64,000 nt of DNA, taken from NCBI GenBank assembly GCA_031472005.1, contig PZJY01000005.1, forward strand, positions 1,364,001 through 1,428,000, written 5' to 3'. A model generated the notes under the pieces. It was not told the origin of the DNA and searched no databases. It was given only the letters and a program-made list of their open reading frames with translations. Within the stretch, counting starts at the first letter, position 1. Every line of letters starts with the position of its first letter. The DNA comes from Tetracladium setigerum (taxonomy: Eukaryota > Ascomycota > Leotiomycetes > Helotiales). Below are positions 33,830 through 45,636 of this stretch, in pieces. A program made the translations under genes and the position numbers.

Positions 33830-35380
33830 TAAACGAGACGCACCTTTTTTAATTAAAACTTATCCTTTAATTGAAATTATAATTATACATAAGAGTAATT
33901 GAAAATACTGATAAGCTAAGAGCTAGTAATTTATAATTAATAAATTACTTATAAAAAAATTAAAAATTTAAATTCTATTTTATTTATTTATATAGAGAGA
34001 GATATATCGAATTAAGACATTATACTATACCATACCTTTATTCTATGTCACCGAAGCGTTGCAATTGCACCGTATTACACACTTTGGAGTAATACCAACA
34101 ATTATAATTAGTATTAGTATTACTAGTTACTAGCATAAGGGTTTGCGCTTATGAAGGTTAAGGGGTAGCTTGCTATCCCACCAGTTACACTGTTTTCACT
34201 GTACTATAATTAATAAAATAATAATATAATAAGGCTGTTCTCTTCGGTTTACGGAAGTTTGGGAAGGACTTGCTTCAGCACATTGTTCCTCGAAGTTGCG
34301 TTGACCTTACTATGGCTTAGCAATATACGCCACGACTTGTGCCCGCCCTGGCCAGTCGGGAAAAATCTCTGTTACTAACCACATCCGTCGATAGTCAATA
34401 GTCGTTCCGAGAGGATGCCTGTGCCGCTTTGCTGTAGAGTGCAGACTGAAGTCACGCCCGAAGTAAATAAAATGTAAGATTACACTAAATATTGGCGCCA
34501 GCTCCCCTTTCCGCCCCCTGAAAACGACTTTGGCTTGTTGTATCAATGTATCAATCCAACAGGAGTCACCAAAAAGTGACACATAACAGGCACACCGCGC
34601 GTCCATTGACTACCTACGAGAGTACGAGTACAGCGGTGAATGATTGTACTCAATATGTGGAGCGCCACCGCCGAGCAGGTACAGTAAACAACCAGGTTGG
34701 TATATTTTGCTTCACCACGAGAGCTACTATCCGTACTCCGTACTTACAGTCCTACACTGCTGTGCTGGAAACTATTGAAAGCCACGTGCAACTATAAACG
34801 CCAGCCACTGTTTGCGCCCGAGAAGTTGCCGTTGATCATGATGCGCCACCGCAACCCCTGTCCTCCCTGGGATTCTTACTGTACAGCAGTCGCAGCTGCA
34901 AGGGCAGCCGAAACGAAACGACTTCTTTGGCCAGTGAGAACTGGTGCCAATTTAAATAAGCTTCGCTGACAGAATCTTGTTCTGTCCGCAACGTTTAGCG
35001 AAGGTTTATTCAGCCTCATCGTGGAGACACAAATGAGTGTGCTTGACAACAATGTCAACAAGGCCTTCACGTGGTCATGTTCTCAACAACTAGCGTACCG
35101 CCTCAGCTTCAGCTTCGTGGATCATATGCCTGTGAGCAATAATGCAACTACTTTTTATGGCGCTGACAACACTGAGGGATTTTGAGCCGTTTGTCGATGA
35201 TTAGTCGGAGACAGATTTAAAGGTCTGTTCTAGCAACCACGTGAGGAAGCGGCTCGGTAAGAACACTGATGGCTGATGGGTGAGTGGTGTCCTGGCGCAA
35301 GCTGAGAACCCATTACTGACTGTAGCATGGGAAATTGGGAAATCGGGTAATTGGGCAACCAGAGGAGACTGGCGACGACG
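33830..35380. other. Intergenic, with an AT-rich decayed patch
   Basis: From 33845 to about 34230 the sequence is AT-rich and repeat-like, with no readable protein. From 34230 to 35380 composition is normal, but the short frames there overlap on both strands and none carries a recognisable motif. A TATATA at 35387-35392 marks the promoter of the next gene. Confidence 0.5.
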
Positions 35381-35524
35381 ATTCTGTATATATTGGAGGT
35401 GCCTTCTTCTCATATCGCTCCCACATCTCACCACTCTCTCCGTCATTCAACTCGCCAACTCACTCTTCTCAATCAAGTCACCCTTTTCAATCAAATCTTT
35501 CCTTCGATCGATACAGCAATCACG

Positions 35525-36430
35525 ATGCTTTCCAGGATACTACTCACCTCTGTTGTACTGGCTATTGCCAATGTCGTCTCGGCCGATACATGCGCTTCTG
35601 GCACGCAAACTGTCAATGGCCGCACATGTACCCTGAGCTGTGGAACAGACCGTGTTGGAGGGGACTATGCCTCTATGCAGACCGGTACTTGGAACGGATG
35701 TGTCCTAGCTTGCGCTGCTGAATCTCTCTGTGTTGCGGCCACCTATAACGAAAACACTGGCTTCTGCTATCTCAAGAGGACCTTAGCAGATGCTAAATCC
35801 GCCTACGGTCAAGATACAGTTGTCTGCAGTGCTGCGACTTCGTCCAATCCTCCAGCTGCTCAATGTACCCCAGGCACTCGCAACATTGGCGACACCACAT
35901 GCACCATCAGCTGCAACACTGACCGATCGGGTGGTGACTATGCCACCATGCAAACCGGCACTTTCGAGGGTTGTATTCAGGCCTGTGCAGCAGAGAACCC
36001 ATGTGTCTCGGCTACATACAACGAAGACACCAAGTTCTGTTACCTCAAGAACACCAAAAATCCCTCCTTCTCCAATCCTCGTCAAGACACAGTCGACTGC
36101 GGACAGCCCACGTACGGTTGCACCAACGCCTTCACCTGCGGCGCCAACCAACAAGCTGCCAGCTATAACTGTGGCACGAACGGCCAATGCTTCTGTTTCG
36201 GCTTCGACTCGAAGAAAGGCGTCTGCTTTCCCAACACCAGCTGCAATTACCCCAGCTGCAAGTCAACTCAGGATTGCCAAGCGGGAAGCTCTTGCGTCGG
36301 TGGGTGCTGCGGTGGTATCTGTATCCCAACCAGCATGGCTGGCACCTGCACCAACTCTGCCACTCCATCCCGATTGTTTGTCCGTGACATTAATGGACGT
36401 GGTACGGACAATGCTGGTCTTTCTACTTAA
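35525..36430 (+). CDS. Secreted Cys-rich protein with two PAN/apple domains
   Basis: Single-exon gene of 301 residues from the ATG at 35525; the frame is open further upstream to 35351, but that part has no signal peptide. Residues 1-20 form a signal peptide ending in VVSA. Two tandem PAN/apple-like repeats follow (about 22-98 and 114-193), each with GGDYA.MQTGT, GC...CAAE..CV.ATYNE and FCYLK and the same Cys spacing. Each has the Cys pattern of PAN_4. A third Cys-rich part (about 195-285, CTNAFTCGANQ, CFCFGFD, CVGGCCGGICIP) is of another kind. PAN domains bind carbohydrate or protein, so an extracellular binding or wall-associated role is likely. No catalytic motif. TATA box at about 35387, 140 bp before the ATG. 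Confidence 0.85.
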   Translation: MLSRILLTSVVLAIANVVSADTCASGTQTVNGRTCTLSCGTDRVGGDYASMQTGTWNGCVLACAAESLCVAATYNENTGFCYLKRTLADAKSAYGQDTVVCSAATSSNPPAAQCTPGTRNIGDTTCTISCNTDRSGGDYATMQTGTFEGCIQACAAENPCVSATYNEDTKFCYLKNTKNPSFSNPRQDTVDCGQPTYGCTNAFTCGANQQAASYNCGTNGQCFCFGFDSKKGVCFPNTSCNYPSCKSTQDCQAGSSCVGGCCGGICIPTSMAGTCTNSATPSRLFVRDINGRGTDNAGLST

Positions 36431-39400
36431 ATGAGGCGGATGTCGATCACGATATGAATGGGTGGTTCATCGATATAGAGGCCTAAAACATGGATTGAGT
36501 TCTGCATCTCATCTAATCGTTTGAAAACTTCATACCTCTAACAGTAATGAATGAAAATCCCAATACCCTTTCATCTCTTCCTTGAGTGACCCATTACTTC
36601 AATCTTGAATGTGTTCGGAATTTTTCAACAAGTAAGCGGCTAAGAAGAAGAAGAAGGATCAAAAGGCTGGAGAACTTATGCAGGAGGATATGCGAATTAC
36701 ACGAGGCACCTGCGACGTGGGCTTCGCCGAGGACGCTTCGGATATTGAGTTGCGAGCGGGTTGACTTTGTAGTTTGGTGGAGAAGAAGTGGATTTGTTTC
36801 TTCTTGATGATTGTTTGGCCAATTTTTATTTGAATTCTTTCATTCAAGGGTCGAAAGTTCTGGTTCTTGCTTTGTGTTTGATAGCTCTTAGATTGTTCCT
36901 GCTTTTTTGTTTGACGGACACTCACACTTTTAACGGCCGAATCTTTCCTCCCACAACATCAAAACCCCCAAAATGGAAATGTCTTTCAACACAGAAATAA
37001 AGAAATCTGGAAATGAAATGAGATTGAGCCAGTGATTGACCCCGCCACGCTAGATAAGATTGACGATGGATGGCACGGTGTTATGCCGGTGGTCACAATC
37101 AAAAGCCTAGAATGTATACATTAGCTAGCCTGCAAATGATTAAATAGCCGGAGAGATCAAATTAACTTGTCCAGGTAGCTGTACCTGCTCAACAAACAAA
37201 CCTTAATACCCATCTACCCAATCCTAATCATCATTGTCAGCAAACTTTGGTTTTCCCCAAAGACTCTCCAACTCATCAAATCTGCAATTGCAAAGCCAGC
37301 AGTCTCCCTTTCGGCCAACAACTCCTTTTGCTCATTGACCACTTCCACTTCCTCAGCCTCTACATCTTCCTTCGCGACAAATCACTTGAGTAAAATGCTA
37401 AGGCCGATTGACAAAATTTGTGTTGACAATTACTGTACCAAGGTACAGGTAGTATTACCTCCGTGAAAGCTCGCTTATTTTAAGTTGAACCATGAAAGTA
37501 TTTTGAAAGTTTAATTTAAAACAAAGTTCAAACTTGTGATATAGAGTATTTCAGCCCCTTTTACTCTTCGGGTCTTGGCAGGGGGTCCATCCTGGTAGCG
37601 CCGCCCACCGACGCTATTGTTCCTTGCCTTTGTATGCAACTAACTTCACGAGGTTTCTTTCATCTCCTTATGTGTTTGTACACTTTGTATTGTATTAAAA
37701 TATACAGAAAAAAGATGCAGCCTGGGTTATTGACAATCAAATTTTTCAAAAGCTCCAGAAGCCACAGCATCCTCGGCTTTCCACGGCCCACAACTGGAAG
37801 TAGAACTCCAACACCTTGCTTCACCACTCTCACCACCTCGGAACAGACGCCGTTCTTGAGTGTCTCACAGTCTCGAAGAACAATACCTACACTTTTTGCT
37901 AGTTTCTATCAACACTATCACATACGACACTTTACCACTCTACCAAACATAAATTCACCAAATGGCAAACTTTCCCTTGGGCAGTGTCTAAAACCCAACT
38001 TGTTCAACATAGAAACGAAAACGGACGCTATTAATGGTATCAAGGTCTGATAAGGAATCGGAGCGGCAGAGATGCAAGAATGCACTACTCGGGACATACG
38101 TCAACACGATGGTTTCAGAACAGAACTAAAGGGAGTTCCCAAGTTTGATCGTGCCCCTTAACGCGCGAGCGATTATAAGTAATCGGATTCCTAAGATCGA
38201 AGGCGACGATAAAATCCCTTGTTGCATTTAGTATCCGGAAGTTATAACTGAGGAGATATACCGATAACTTACGAAAAAGTATCTTTATATGCGATATTAT
38301 ATTATAGCGAGCGTATGTCGTGGCTAGATACGCGTGAAAAGCTCGATATTCAACGCTTTTCACTTTGAAATAAGCTGGAAAACTTATTTGTCGATCTTAG
38401 TAGGTACGTACATTTAGCCCTATTGGGATATAAGGGGCTTTCGAGGTTTTTAAGTTTCCAGAGGGTACAGTACGACAGCTGCTGAACAGCGATCATGTCT
38501 ACAACTGTCAGCAACTCCGACCTCCACTAGTGTGATTTTTTCTTCATTAAGCCATTTTGGAGCGATGAATTTATTCATCAGATTGCACATTTTTCATTCA
38601 TGTCTGTGATAGGGGCCTTCTTGTCTCCCCAGTCCTTGATTTTAAGATTGCTGCAATAATGCCAATCTGTTTGAAGATGGAGACATATCCAGTTGTACCT
38701 TTGATCAGATTAACACATTCCTCTCCTTTGGCTCGAGAATATTATTAACGTTCTTTCCTTGAACAAAATATTTGCTCCTCCCAACGTTCATCTCTAAGGT
38801 GGGTAGAAGGGAAATGCCTGACAACGATGTGAGTGTCTTGGTACAAAAGTAGCAGGAAATGTGGGGAAAGTGTCTAAAGCGAAAAAATATTATATGTGCA
38901 CAATATAGATGGACTCTTAATGGGTTGTAGGATGCAGTCCTGTGCAGAACAAGTAGAAACAATCAAGCTTCTAGACTAGCTGATTCTGAACCCTTTCCCT
39001 CTGAAGCAGTACGTGACGTTATTTTCAATCCGAAACACGTTTGAGGTTCTTTCTTTGCACGAAGCCGCTTTATGATAAGTTCTTCTGCAGTGTGGTACGA
39101 AAACCCCCCTCTTCGCTTTCCTAGACACTATGCACTTGCATGGGCAATATCCATAATTCTACTCTACATTCCAATAATCCCATGCTCGGTACTCTTTCTA
39201 CACTACAATGGTCTTACTTTCAAACAACGTCATACTTATCCTCCGGAATTCTTTTGTCTATAAATCTCTCTCTTTTTCTTACTAGCCAGTGAGAAAAGCT
39301 GCAATCGTTCTAGTCACTTTCTGGTACTATCAACAATAACAGACTTAAAAAGGAAACCCATGTTCAAGCCGTTTCAATAGCACAAGAACTACAATTGGAT

Positions 39401-39709
39401 GAAGCGCATATCAGACCGTACGGTAAGTATTAAGATTCATAAATACAGCAGGGGCGATTTAGATCCTGTTGAAACCAGTATTTTAATGTCTTTTACTTCG
39501 AAAAGGCAGTATAGCCATTTGACCGATTCGGGCAAGTATATAAATCTAATGGAATCGAATATTTAGAGGAACATGTCATGTAAACTTCGATTGGGAAGAT
39601 ATGGTTCATGATTCACAAATCTGACACCCGCAAGTACAAGGACAATGACGGCTATTTTCTTCTGGCTGCCAAGACTTCTACCTTCTTTCCTCCAGTGATT
39701 TTTGCCTTC
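36431..39709. other. Long gene-poor interval
   Basis: About 3.3 kb without a supported gene. Points of note: a minus-strand open stretch of about 50 codons (37245-37410, ELLAERETAGFAIADL) that could be an exon; a plus frame at 37634-38050, Ser/Thr-rich and without domain; and an AT/CpG-poor decayed patch at 38130-38410. Homopolymer-rich sequence lies at 36640-37000. I see no RNA gene. Confidence 0.45.
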
Positions 39710-41215
39710 TTAGATTCCTGGCCATGCTGTTGAAATATGTTAGTCTATCTACCACACAACCCGTAAGAAATCAAAAGTTTACAAGCACCCACCAAAAGTA
39801 GTTCTCTGCTCATTCTTTCTACTAATCACAACCCCATCCCCCACTCTCAATATCTTGTTACCACCCCCATCACCCCGCCCAGGAAACCCATATCTCCCGA
39901 AGACAGGACTGTATTTACTACCTGTATCAACCCGCCTGTCATTCTGCAAAGCCCTTAATACCTCACCATCCTTACCCTTGCCTGGAGCTCCAGTACTGTA
40001 GTCTACATTAAGACTTGAGCAACGCACACAATTTGCGGTCAGATCTATCTTGCTACTATTAATACCAGAGCCCAGAGTTAATTCTGCCCAGAAGTCCTCT
40101 TCAAATGCCGACTTGGAGCCCCTGATAATAATGTTTGGTCGGAACTTCGACGGGTCAATTTCCTGACCTATCCTGTTCGTGACATCCTCAACCGAAGCTT
40201 CGTTGATTACCAGAAAGGGAGCCATATCGTTGAAAGCTATGCCACTCTGGTCTCCAATGAGCAGCGAGCCAAGAACAGGCACAGAAGACAATACTCTCGT
40301 GAGAGCGGTCTTGGGTTTTGGTACTTCGGTTGCTGGTCTTCCAGGCCTATTTCCCAGAACTGGTCTGGCGTTACCTCCCCAAAAGACGAGAACGACGGGA
40401 AACCCGAATCTAATGCTGAACCATTCGTTGTAATTAATACCCATGTTATAGGCCGAACAGCAACTTCCGTACATATCTACGTTTACTCTCTCAAGAGTCT
40501 CAAGTTCTGCTTGCTCGGGTTCAAACGGAAGAGAGAGGATGTCTTCTTCACTGCAAGAAGAGGAAGCGAGGACCGCAGACTTAAAGGAGACGGTGAAGTT
40601 TGAACCAGACGTGGGAATGGATACCTGGAAGAGACACATGGCTGGGATGTGGGGAACATGCATGTTTTTCAACGTTGCAGGTCCTTTAGTTGATGCGGGA
40701 ATAACTTTCAGAAGCATATAGCGTCTATCGAGATAAAAGCCTTCCGGAGTGATGAGTGCTTTGGTTACGCGGGTACCACGAAGTGACTTGATAGGATAGA
40801 TCCATAGCTAACGTTGGTTTAAGTTAGTAGTCTAGAACGGTGCACGACAGATCTGCGATGAGCCGAGTTGATGGTCTGGGATAGTAGGTCGCAGGTATAG
40901 AAGGGGACCATGACCTTACCTCACTGATCTCGAGTTGGCCCTCGCCGCTCTGTTTTGAAAGAGAGGGAATTAGCCACGAAGGTTGAAACGACGGGCTCGG
41001 CTTACGGTATCCTTTGTCGTCTGCTGTCGAGTGTCTATCTCCTCAATCGAATCGTAGGCTTTCCTAAAGCTGTCTGATTGACCTCTGTGCCCTGACGAGA
41101 GGCTTGCGGTATAAATGCCGAGATAGGAGAAGAGGGCTAAGACCAGAGCAATTGCTCCCCAGAGGACGGCGACGTGTTGGTTCGAAGCAAAATGTTCCAT
41201 GATTTGATAGACCAT
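39710..41215 (-). CDS. Membrane-anchored MOSC domain protein (mARC-like)
   Basis: Four exons on the minus strand: 41006-41215, 40920-40949, 39793-40807 and 39710-39726. All junctions keep phase and total 423 residues. An alternative ATG lies at 41200. Residues about 14-36 form a membrane anchor. The 30-bp second exon and the start of the third give ISELWIYPIKSLRG, then LITPEGFYLDRRYMLL: the MOSC N-terminal beta barrel. The MOSC core follows, with FRPNIIIRG and LTANCVRCSSLNVD (the conserved Cys that binds the molybdenum cofactor in mARC enzymes). The 17-bp last exon restores the typical end TFAWPGI. Mitochondrial amidoxime reducing proteins reduce N-hydroxylated compounds together with cytochrome b5. 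The fungal paralogues of this length are uncharacterised. The TM anchor fits an outer-membrane or ER location. Confidence 0.85.
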
Positions 41216-41697
41216 ACTCTCCTAGAGAAACAGCTGTGAAGAGCCCAAACTTCGATTGGCAGGACGAGTTCTGGAATGGAAGAGTTGTTGCTGTCTTTAT
41301 TTATAGCATGGAGGTTAAGTATTGCACACACTTCCTTCCTGATTGTCTGGGATCAATTTCCTAAAAGAGTCTGAACTACTTTCGCGTCCTACCAACCAAT
41401 GTCTCACAAAAAAAGGCCGCTAAACACAACTGGGCATTGTTTTTAATTGGCTGTTGGGAGCATCATTTCGAAGACGGGCGTGCATAATGCAGCAATGGAA
41501 AGTGGGGGTGAACAAGACGTTATTAGGTACAGCAGTCCAAGTATTGCTTCAGAGGCTTATTATTGATTCCCCTTCTGGCCAAAACACAGCGATTTTGACC
41601 GGCAACCATGAAAAGAGAGGAATGTTCTTCGGTAAATCTTTGAACAGATTGATGCGACCAATCCTGCTTTGGGCTATCGTGAAATCTTGAATCAATT

Positions 41698-41717
41698 CCG
41701 TACCTAGCTAGGTACGG
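41698..41717. repeat. 20-bp perfect palindrome
   Basis: CCGTACCTAGCTAGGTACGG reads the same on both strands. It lies in the 0.7-kb interval between the MOSC and uridine kinase genes, which otherwise holds no supported gene. The same TACCTA/TAGGTA core recurs in other intergenic spaces of the window. Confidence 0.8.
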
Positions 41718-41906
41718 CACGATAGCAATAATGAGATGAATAATTGGTCTTTCTACTGCGATGCTCCAAGGGAGAGTAGGAAAACCCAAGGTACCTTTGA
41801 CAGTCTAAGCTGCTCGGCTGGTAGTATTTACAGACCAACCTGTCCCTGCCGCATTGGCCCTCGTCATGCCAACTAATCGTACATCTACCCATGGCCAATT
41901 ATTTCC

Positions 41907-43603
41907 CTAGCACCCAAAGTACCGTTTCTCGATCCACCTTTCCTCATAATCAGCTACGATCTCCGATACCACGACTCTAACCTCAGGAAAGACCTTTGTC
42001 AATCTCTTAAGACCCATCCTTCCGGCAAAGTAGGTCACAAAGACGATTTTCTCTTGAGGAACGCCATGATCGACCAGCACTTGCACAGCCATTAATGCCG
42101 CTCCTCCACTTGACATCTGCGGATCTAGAATCAGCACGCTGTCGTGTGTTTCGATGGCATGGGGAAGCTTGAGGTAATGCAGTTCTGGCTCGCCAGTTCT
42201 AATGTTGGATTGAATCAGCAGACGACCGGTCCGACAGTCCGGAATTACACGTTTTAAACCTGTCTCGAGCGTTGATCCCGCGCGTAAGATTACAATGGCA
42301 CTTATTTCGCCAGTAGGCACCAAGCCGGAATAGGTGTTTCCTTGAGGTGTGGTTGCGGTCGCTGATTTGAAGCAGATGTTGTTCATTGCACTGTAAATCG
42401 TTAGGCTGTTGGTTCAGAGAATACTTCAAAGCTGGGAGTGACGAACTGTTCAACGAGGAGTGTTGCAAGTCTATCAAAGTAGAAGATAAAATCTTCAGCA
42501 CCGGTGTCGATGTCTTGTATTATCGTAGACATTCCTTTTAGTTGTGGTGTTTGCTCGAGAACGACAACCTTGTCAGATAATGGATCTGATTCTGAGTTCT
42601 GGCCCAATTTCTTCAATTCTGCTCTGTGACTTTTAGATTTGTCGACAAGTTTTCGTTCGATGTATTGAACGACCATGGCTGAAGGTTTGTTAGATTTAGA
42701 TTCCTCGGACTGGGGAAGTATTCCTAGAGACTGCACTCACTAATGGCGACCCTATTCTCAACACCCCTCGGCACAATGATGTCTTCATAAAAGTAAGCAA
42801 GTAGGATTCCGAAGCTGGAGTAGACGAACCGGCATTCTTCCTCTGGGGCTCGACGAATCGCTCGAAATTGGGCTTCACAAATCCAAACCACTGCTTAATG
42901 CAGCCGTCGATGTCTCGACCCCGCTCCGAGACATCTCTGAGAACTGTGAGATATGTGTCAGTTATGCTTAAAATCAGCGGAAAGTACGGGGCAGGTACTT
43001 CTTCGCGAAAGACATGTGTCCGCATCCGCTTCACAAAATACCTGAGCCCAGACACGTCAGTCACGTAGGTGGCAAGGTTTCAAGGGGTACTACCTTCATA
43101 TCAAGAAGATCAAGAACCCTTTGGTCGTAAAGTGCAAAGATCCCCTCGAGAATCAATACGTGGGGGGAATAGATGGAGGTGGTTTCCTCGAGTCGTGCGT
43201 GCTTTGGAAAGGAGTATACTGGAATCTCGGCTCTCTTTCTGAACACCGTCAAATTATTAGCCATGCAAAGAAACATCCGGGCCGGAGCTCGGAAATGGCC
43301 CTCTTTAATTAATTACCCGGCTTTTAGATCTCGAAGTCGATCGACCAGGACGTCGAAGTCTATGGCGTCAGGCGAGTCAAAGTCGTACTCGTTTCGGAAG
43401 GCTTTCTTCGAGGCTTCCTCATTCAGAGTCTTGTAGAACGAGTCCATCGACAGAATCACAACCCACGGAAGATTCAATTGAGAGACTATGGCATGGGATA
43501 GGGTCGATTTTCCCGAGCCCGAGCTACCTGCGATCCCAATAATGGAGACGTCGGCCCATGGTGGTGAGTAGTGAGCCTGCGCAGCTGTCTGCGAAGAGCT
43601 CAT
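41907..43603 (-). CDS. Uridine kinase with C-terminal uracil phosphoribosyltransferase-like domain
   Basis: Seven exons, minus strand: 43317-43603, 43094-43238, 42999-43041, 42830-42943, 42741-42782, 42447-42678 and 41907-42390. Introns are 47-78 bp, and all phases agree, giving 448 residues. The N-terminal half is the P-loop kinase: GSSGSGKS at residues 26-33, YDFDSPDAIDFD, the CEADADTCLSRR hinge and RDIDGCIKQW with the conserved FVKPNFERFVEP. The C-terminal half is UPRT-like: VVILRAGSTLETGL, IQSNIRTGEPELHY, the PRPP-loop LDPQMSSGGAA, and the end RYFGC. It corresponds to yeast Urk1 (ATP-dependent phosphorylation of uridine and cytidine in pyrimidine salvage). The UPRT domain in that family is often thought to be inactive. 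Two introns (42783-42829, 42391-42446) use a GTTCGT donor. Divergent from the GID8 gene across about 785 bp. Confidence 0.93.
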
Positions 43604-44388
43604 TGCTTGTGTGTGTGTATGGTACGTGTACTGTACTACAGAACGACAATCTGTTGAAAAAACAATGAGTGACCTGACCTAATCTAGGAATATGGTAAGG
43701 ATGATTCAGGTAAGATGACCTACCTACCTACCTAGGTAATTCAAGATTTGTAGGACGCACTGGAAGGAACTTCTTATTAAGAAGGTATGGGGAGAAATAA
43801 TGGAGGAAGTAGATCGAGGATAAGTCGAGACCTAGTAGATAAGTAAGTGAATAAGAATAATAGGCCAAGGAAGCGAAGAAGCCGATATCAACAACAACAA
43901 CAGCAACGAGAAATCTCAAGCCGGAGAACGGCGCCGCCAATTCAGGAAGCTCGTTCGTTCGTCCTTGGACCAGGGCACGTCCCGTAGGTTCACCGCCAAG
44001 ACCTTTTTTTTTTCACGTGCTATGGTCATAACTCGTGACTTCGGTCTTGGTCACTGTGCCGAATATACTAGCCTCAATAGAGCCTAGCTGATCCCACCCC
44101 ACCCCACCCAAGCTTCAGCTAAGTTTTCTTCTTCATCTTCCTTCATCTTCATCTTCATCTTCATCTTCTTCCTTCAGAGCAACTACTTTCCCTTTCTTTT
44201 CGTCCTTTCCTTCTTGCGCTCTTCTACCATCTCAAGATCTACTCTACCCATCCTAAATAAAGCAAGGGACTAGGGATTGGTTATCAGGCATCTCGATCTC
44301 GGTGTTGGACACTTCAGTCTCGCCTTGAGTCTGCCAACCCCCCTTCTCCAATCCTTATGGGGACCGGATCATCGACGTCGTTGTAAGA
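43604..44388. promoter_or_regulatory. Divergent promoter region uridine kinase / GID8
   Basis: Holds both 5' regions. Visible are TACCTACCTACCTAGGTA (43721-43738), poly-T (44004-44012) and a long pyrimidine tract of repeated TTCATC (44128-44175) about 215 bp before the GID8 ATG. Pyrimidine tracts of this kind are common just upstream of fungal transcription starts. Confidence 0.5.
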
Positions 44389-45636
44389 ATGGTCAGTGCT
44401 TCCCCATCATTCAATATTCAAAAATAAAGCTTCCGCCATCTAACAAACACTACACAGGCTTCTTCGACGGCTTCCACAACCACACCATCCCGACTTGCCT
44501 TTGAAAGGCGGGTTGAGGAGGTGAAACCCTTGAAGAGGTAGGCGACACACCCTTCTCCGTTTCGAGCATTACATACTCTCTCGTTACACCCATAATGGAG
44601 TTTGGACTCTGCTCCTTCCTCTTTGGCAACCTCTAAATGATGACTTTTATCAACTGGGAATCTCTCCTAAAAATTACGCATGCGGAGAACACATTTAGTT
44701 GTCTACCTGATTACATCTGCCACGTCTCCCTCCACTGTCTGGTCATCGATCTTTAAATACGTAAAACTAACAGCCCGTCGGCAGTGACATCAACGCACTC
44801 ATCCTTGACTACCTCACAACCGAGGGTTACTCATCGGCCGCTGCCAAGTTTTCGAAAGAAGCGAATCTCCGTCCTCAGCAAGAGGAAGAATCAGTCGTTG
44901 CACGGCAGAAGATACAGCATGCGATACACTTGGGTAGTATTCAAGAAGCTATCGATGCCTTGAACGAGCTCGAACCTTTGGTCAGTACCACATCTCTTTT
45001 CATTACGTTCACCTCTCTTTGCTATGATTAGACTTGTTCATGCACCACTCATATAGCCTTCGGGTCGTTGATGAGAAACATTACTCAAACTACTTCAGTC
45101 CTCAGTATGAGCAAAATTTGCCCTCTGCAAAAGTTTTACACCATTTTCTTGTCTGTAAACACTCTAACGGAATTTGTTATTAGGTACTTGATAAGGACCC
45201 TGCTTTGCACTTTGCATTGCTGCGGCTTCAACTCATTGAGCTCATTCGTTCATGTAACTCGACACCCGGGGGTGATATCACTCCGGCGTTAAGTTTTGCA
45301 ACCGAACAGTTGGCACCTCGAGCACCACAGCACCCGGCCTTCTTAGAAGACCTTGAAAGGACCATGGCTTTGCTTGTGTTTCCGGCAAGCAGCTTGGAAC
45401 CACAGCTCGCAGAGATTCTGCATCCAGATCTCCGATGCAGTGTAGCAGATCGAGTTAACAAGGCTATTCTCACAAGTCAGAACCAAAGACGAGATGCGGC
45501 AATTCGAAATCTTGTCAGGCTTCGTTCTTGGGCCGAGACCTCAGCAAGAGAATCCAAGAAGGATCTACCCGCACATATTGAACTTGGGATTGATCCCCGC
45601 GGAACTGAAAATGGCCACGAGCCAATGATTACATGA
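44389..45636 (+). CDS. GID8-like LisH-CTLH subunit of the GID/CTLH ubiquitin ligase
   Basis: Four exons: 44389-44391 (only the ATG), 44458-44537, 44785-44980 and 45184-45636, 243 residues in all. The residues after the start are MASSTASTTTPSRLAFERR. The LisH motif lies in SDINALILDYLTTEGYSSAA (about residues 29-48). The CTLH region follows (QEEESVVARQKIQHAIHLGS, then ALNELEP), and the CRA domain runs from LHFALLRLQLIELIR to the end, with FATEQLAPRAP and FLEDLERTMALL. The GID/CTLH complex is the E3 ligase that degrades gluconeogenic enzymes in yeast, and Gid8 is a core scaffold. Acceptor choice for exon 3 (after GGCAG at 44784) was set by the conserved K-SDIN junction. A nearer AG gives a shifted frame. 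Confidence 0.92.

Noticed and set aside
35351..35524. Longer N-terminus for the PAN/apple protein
   Set aside because: The in-frame ATG at 35351 lies within the promoter, just before the TATA box at 35387, and would bury the signal peptide.
36586..38050. Several 70-140-codon frames as genes
   Set aside because: They are low-complexity, overlap on both strands and show no domain or splice support.
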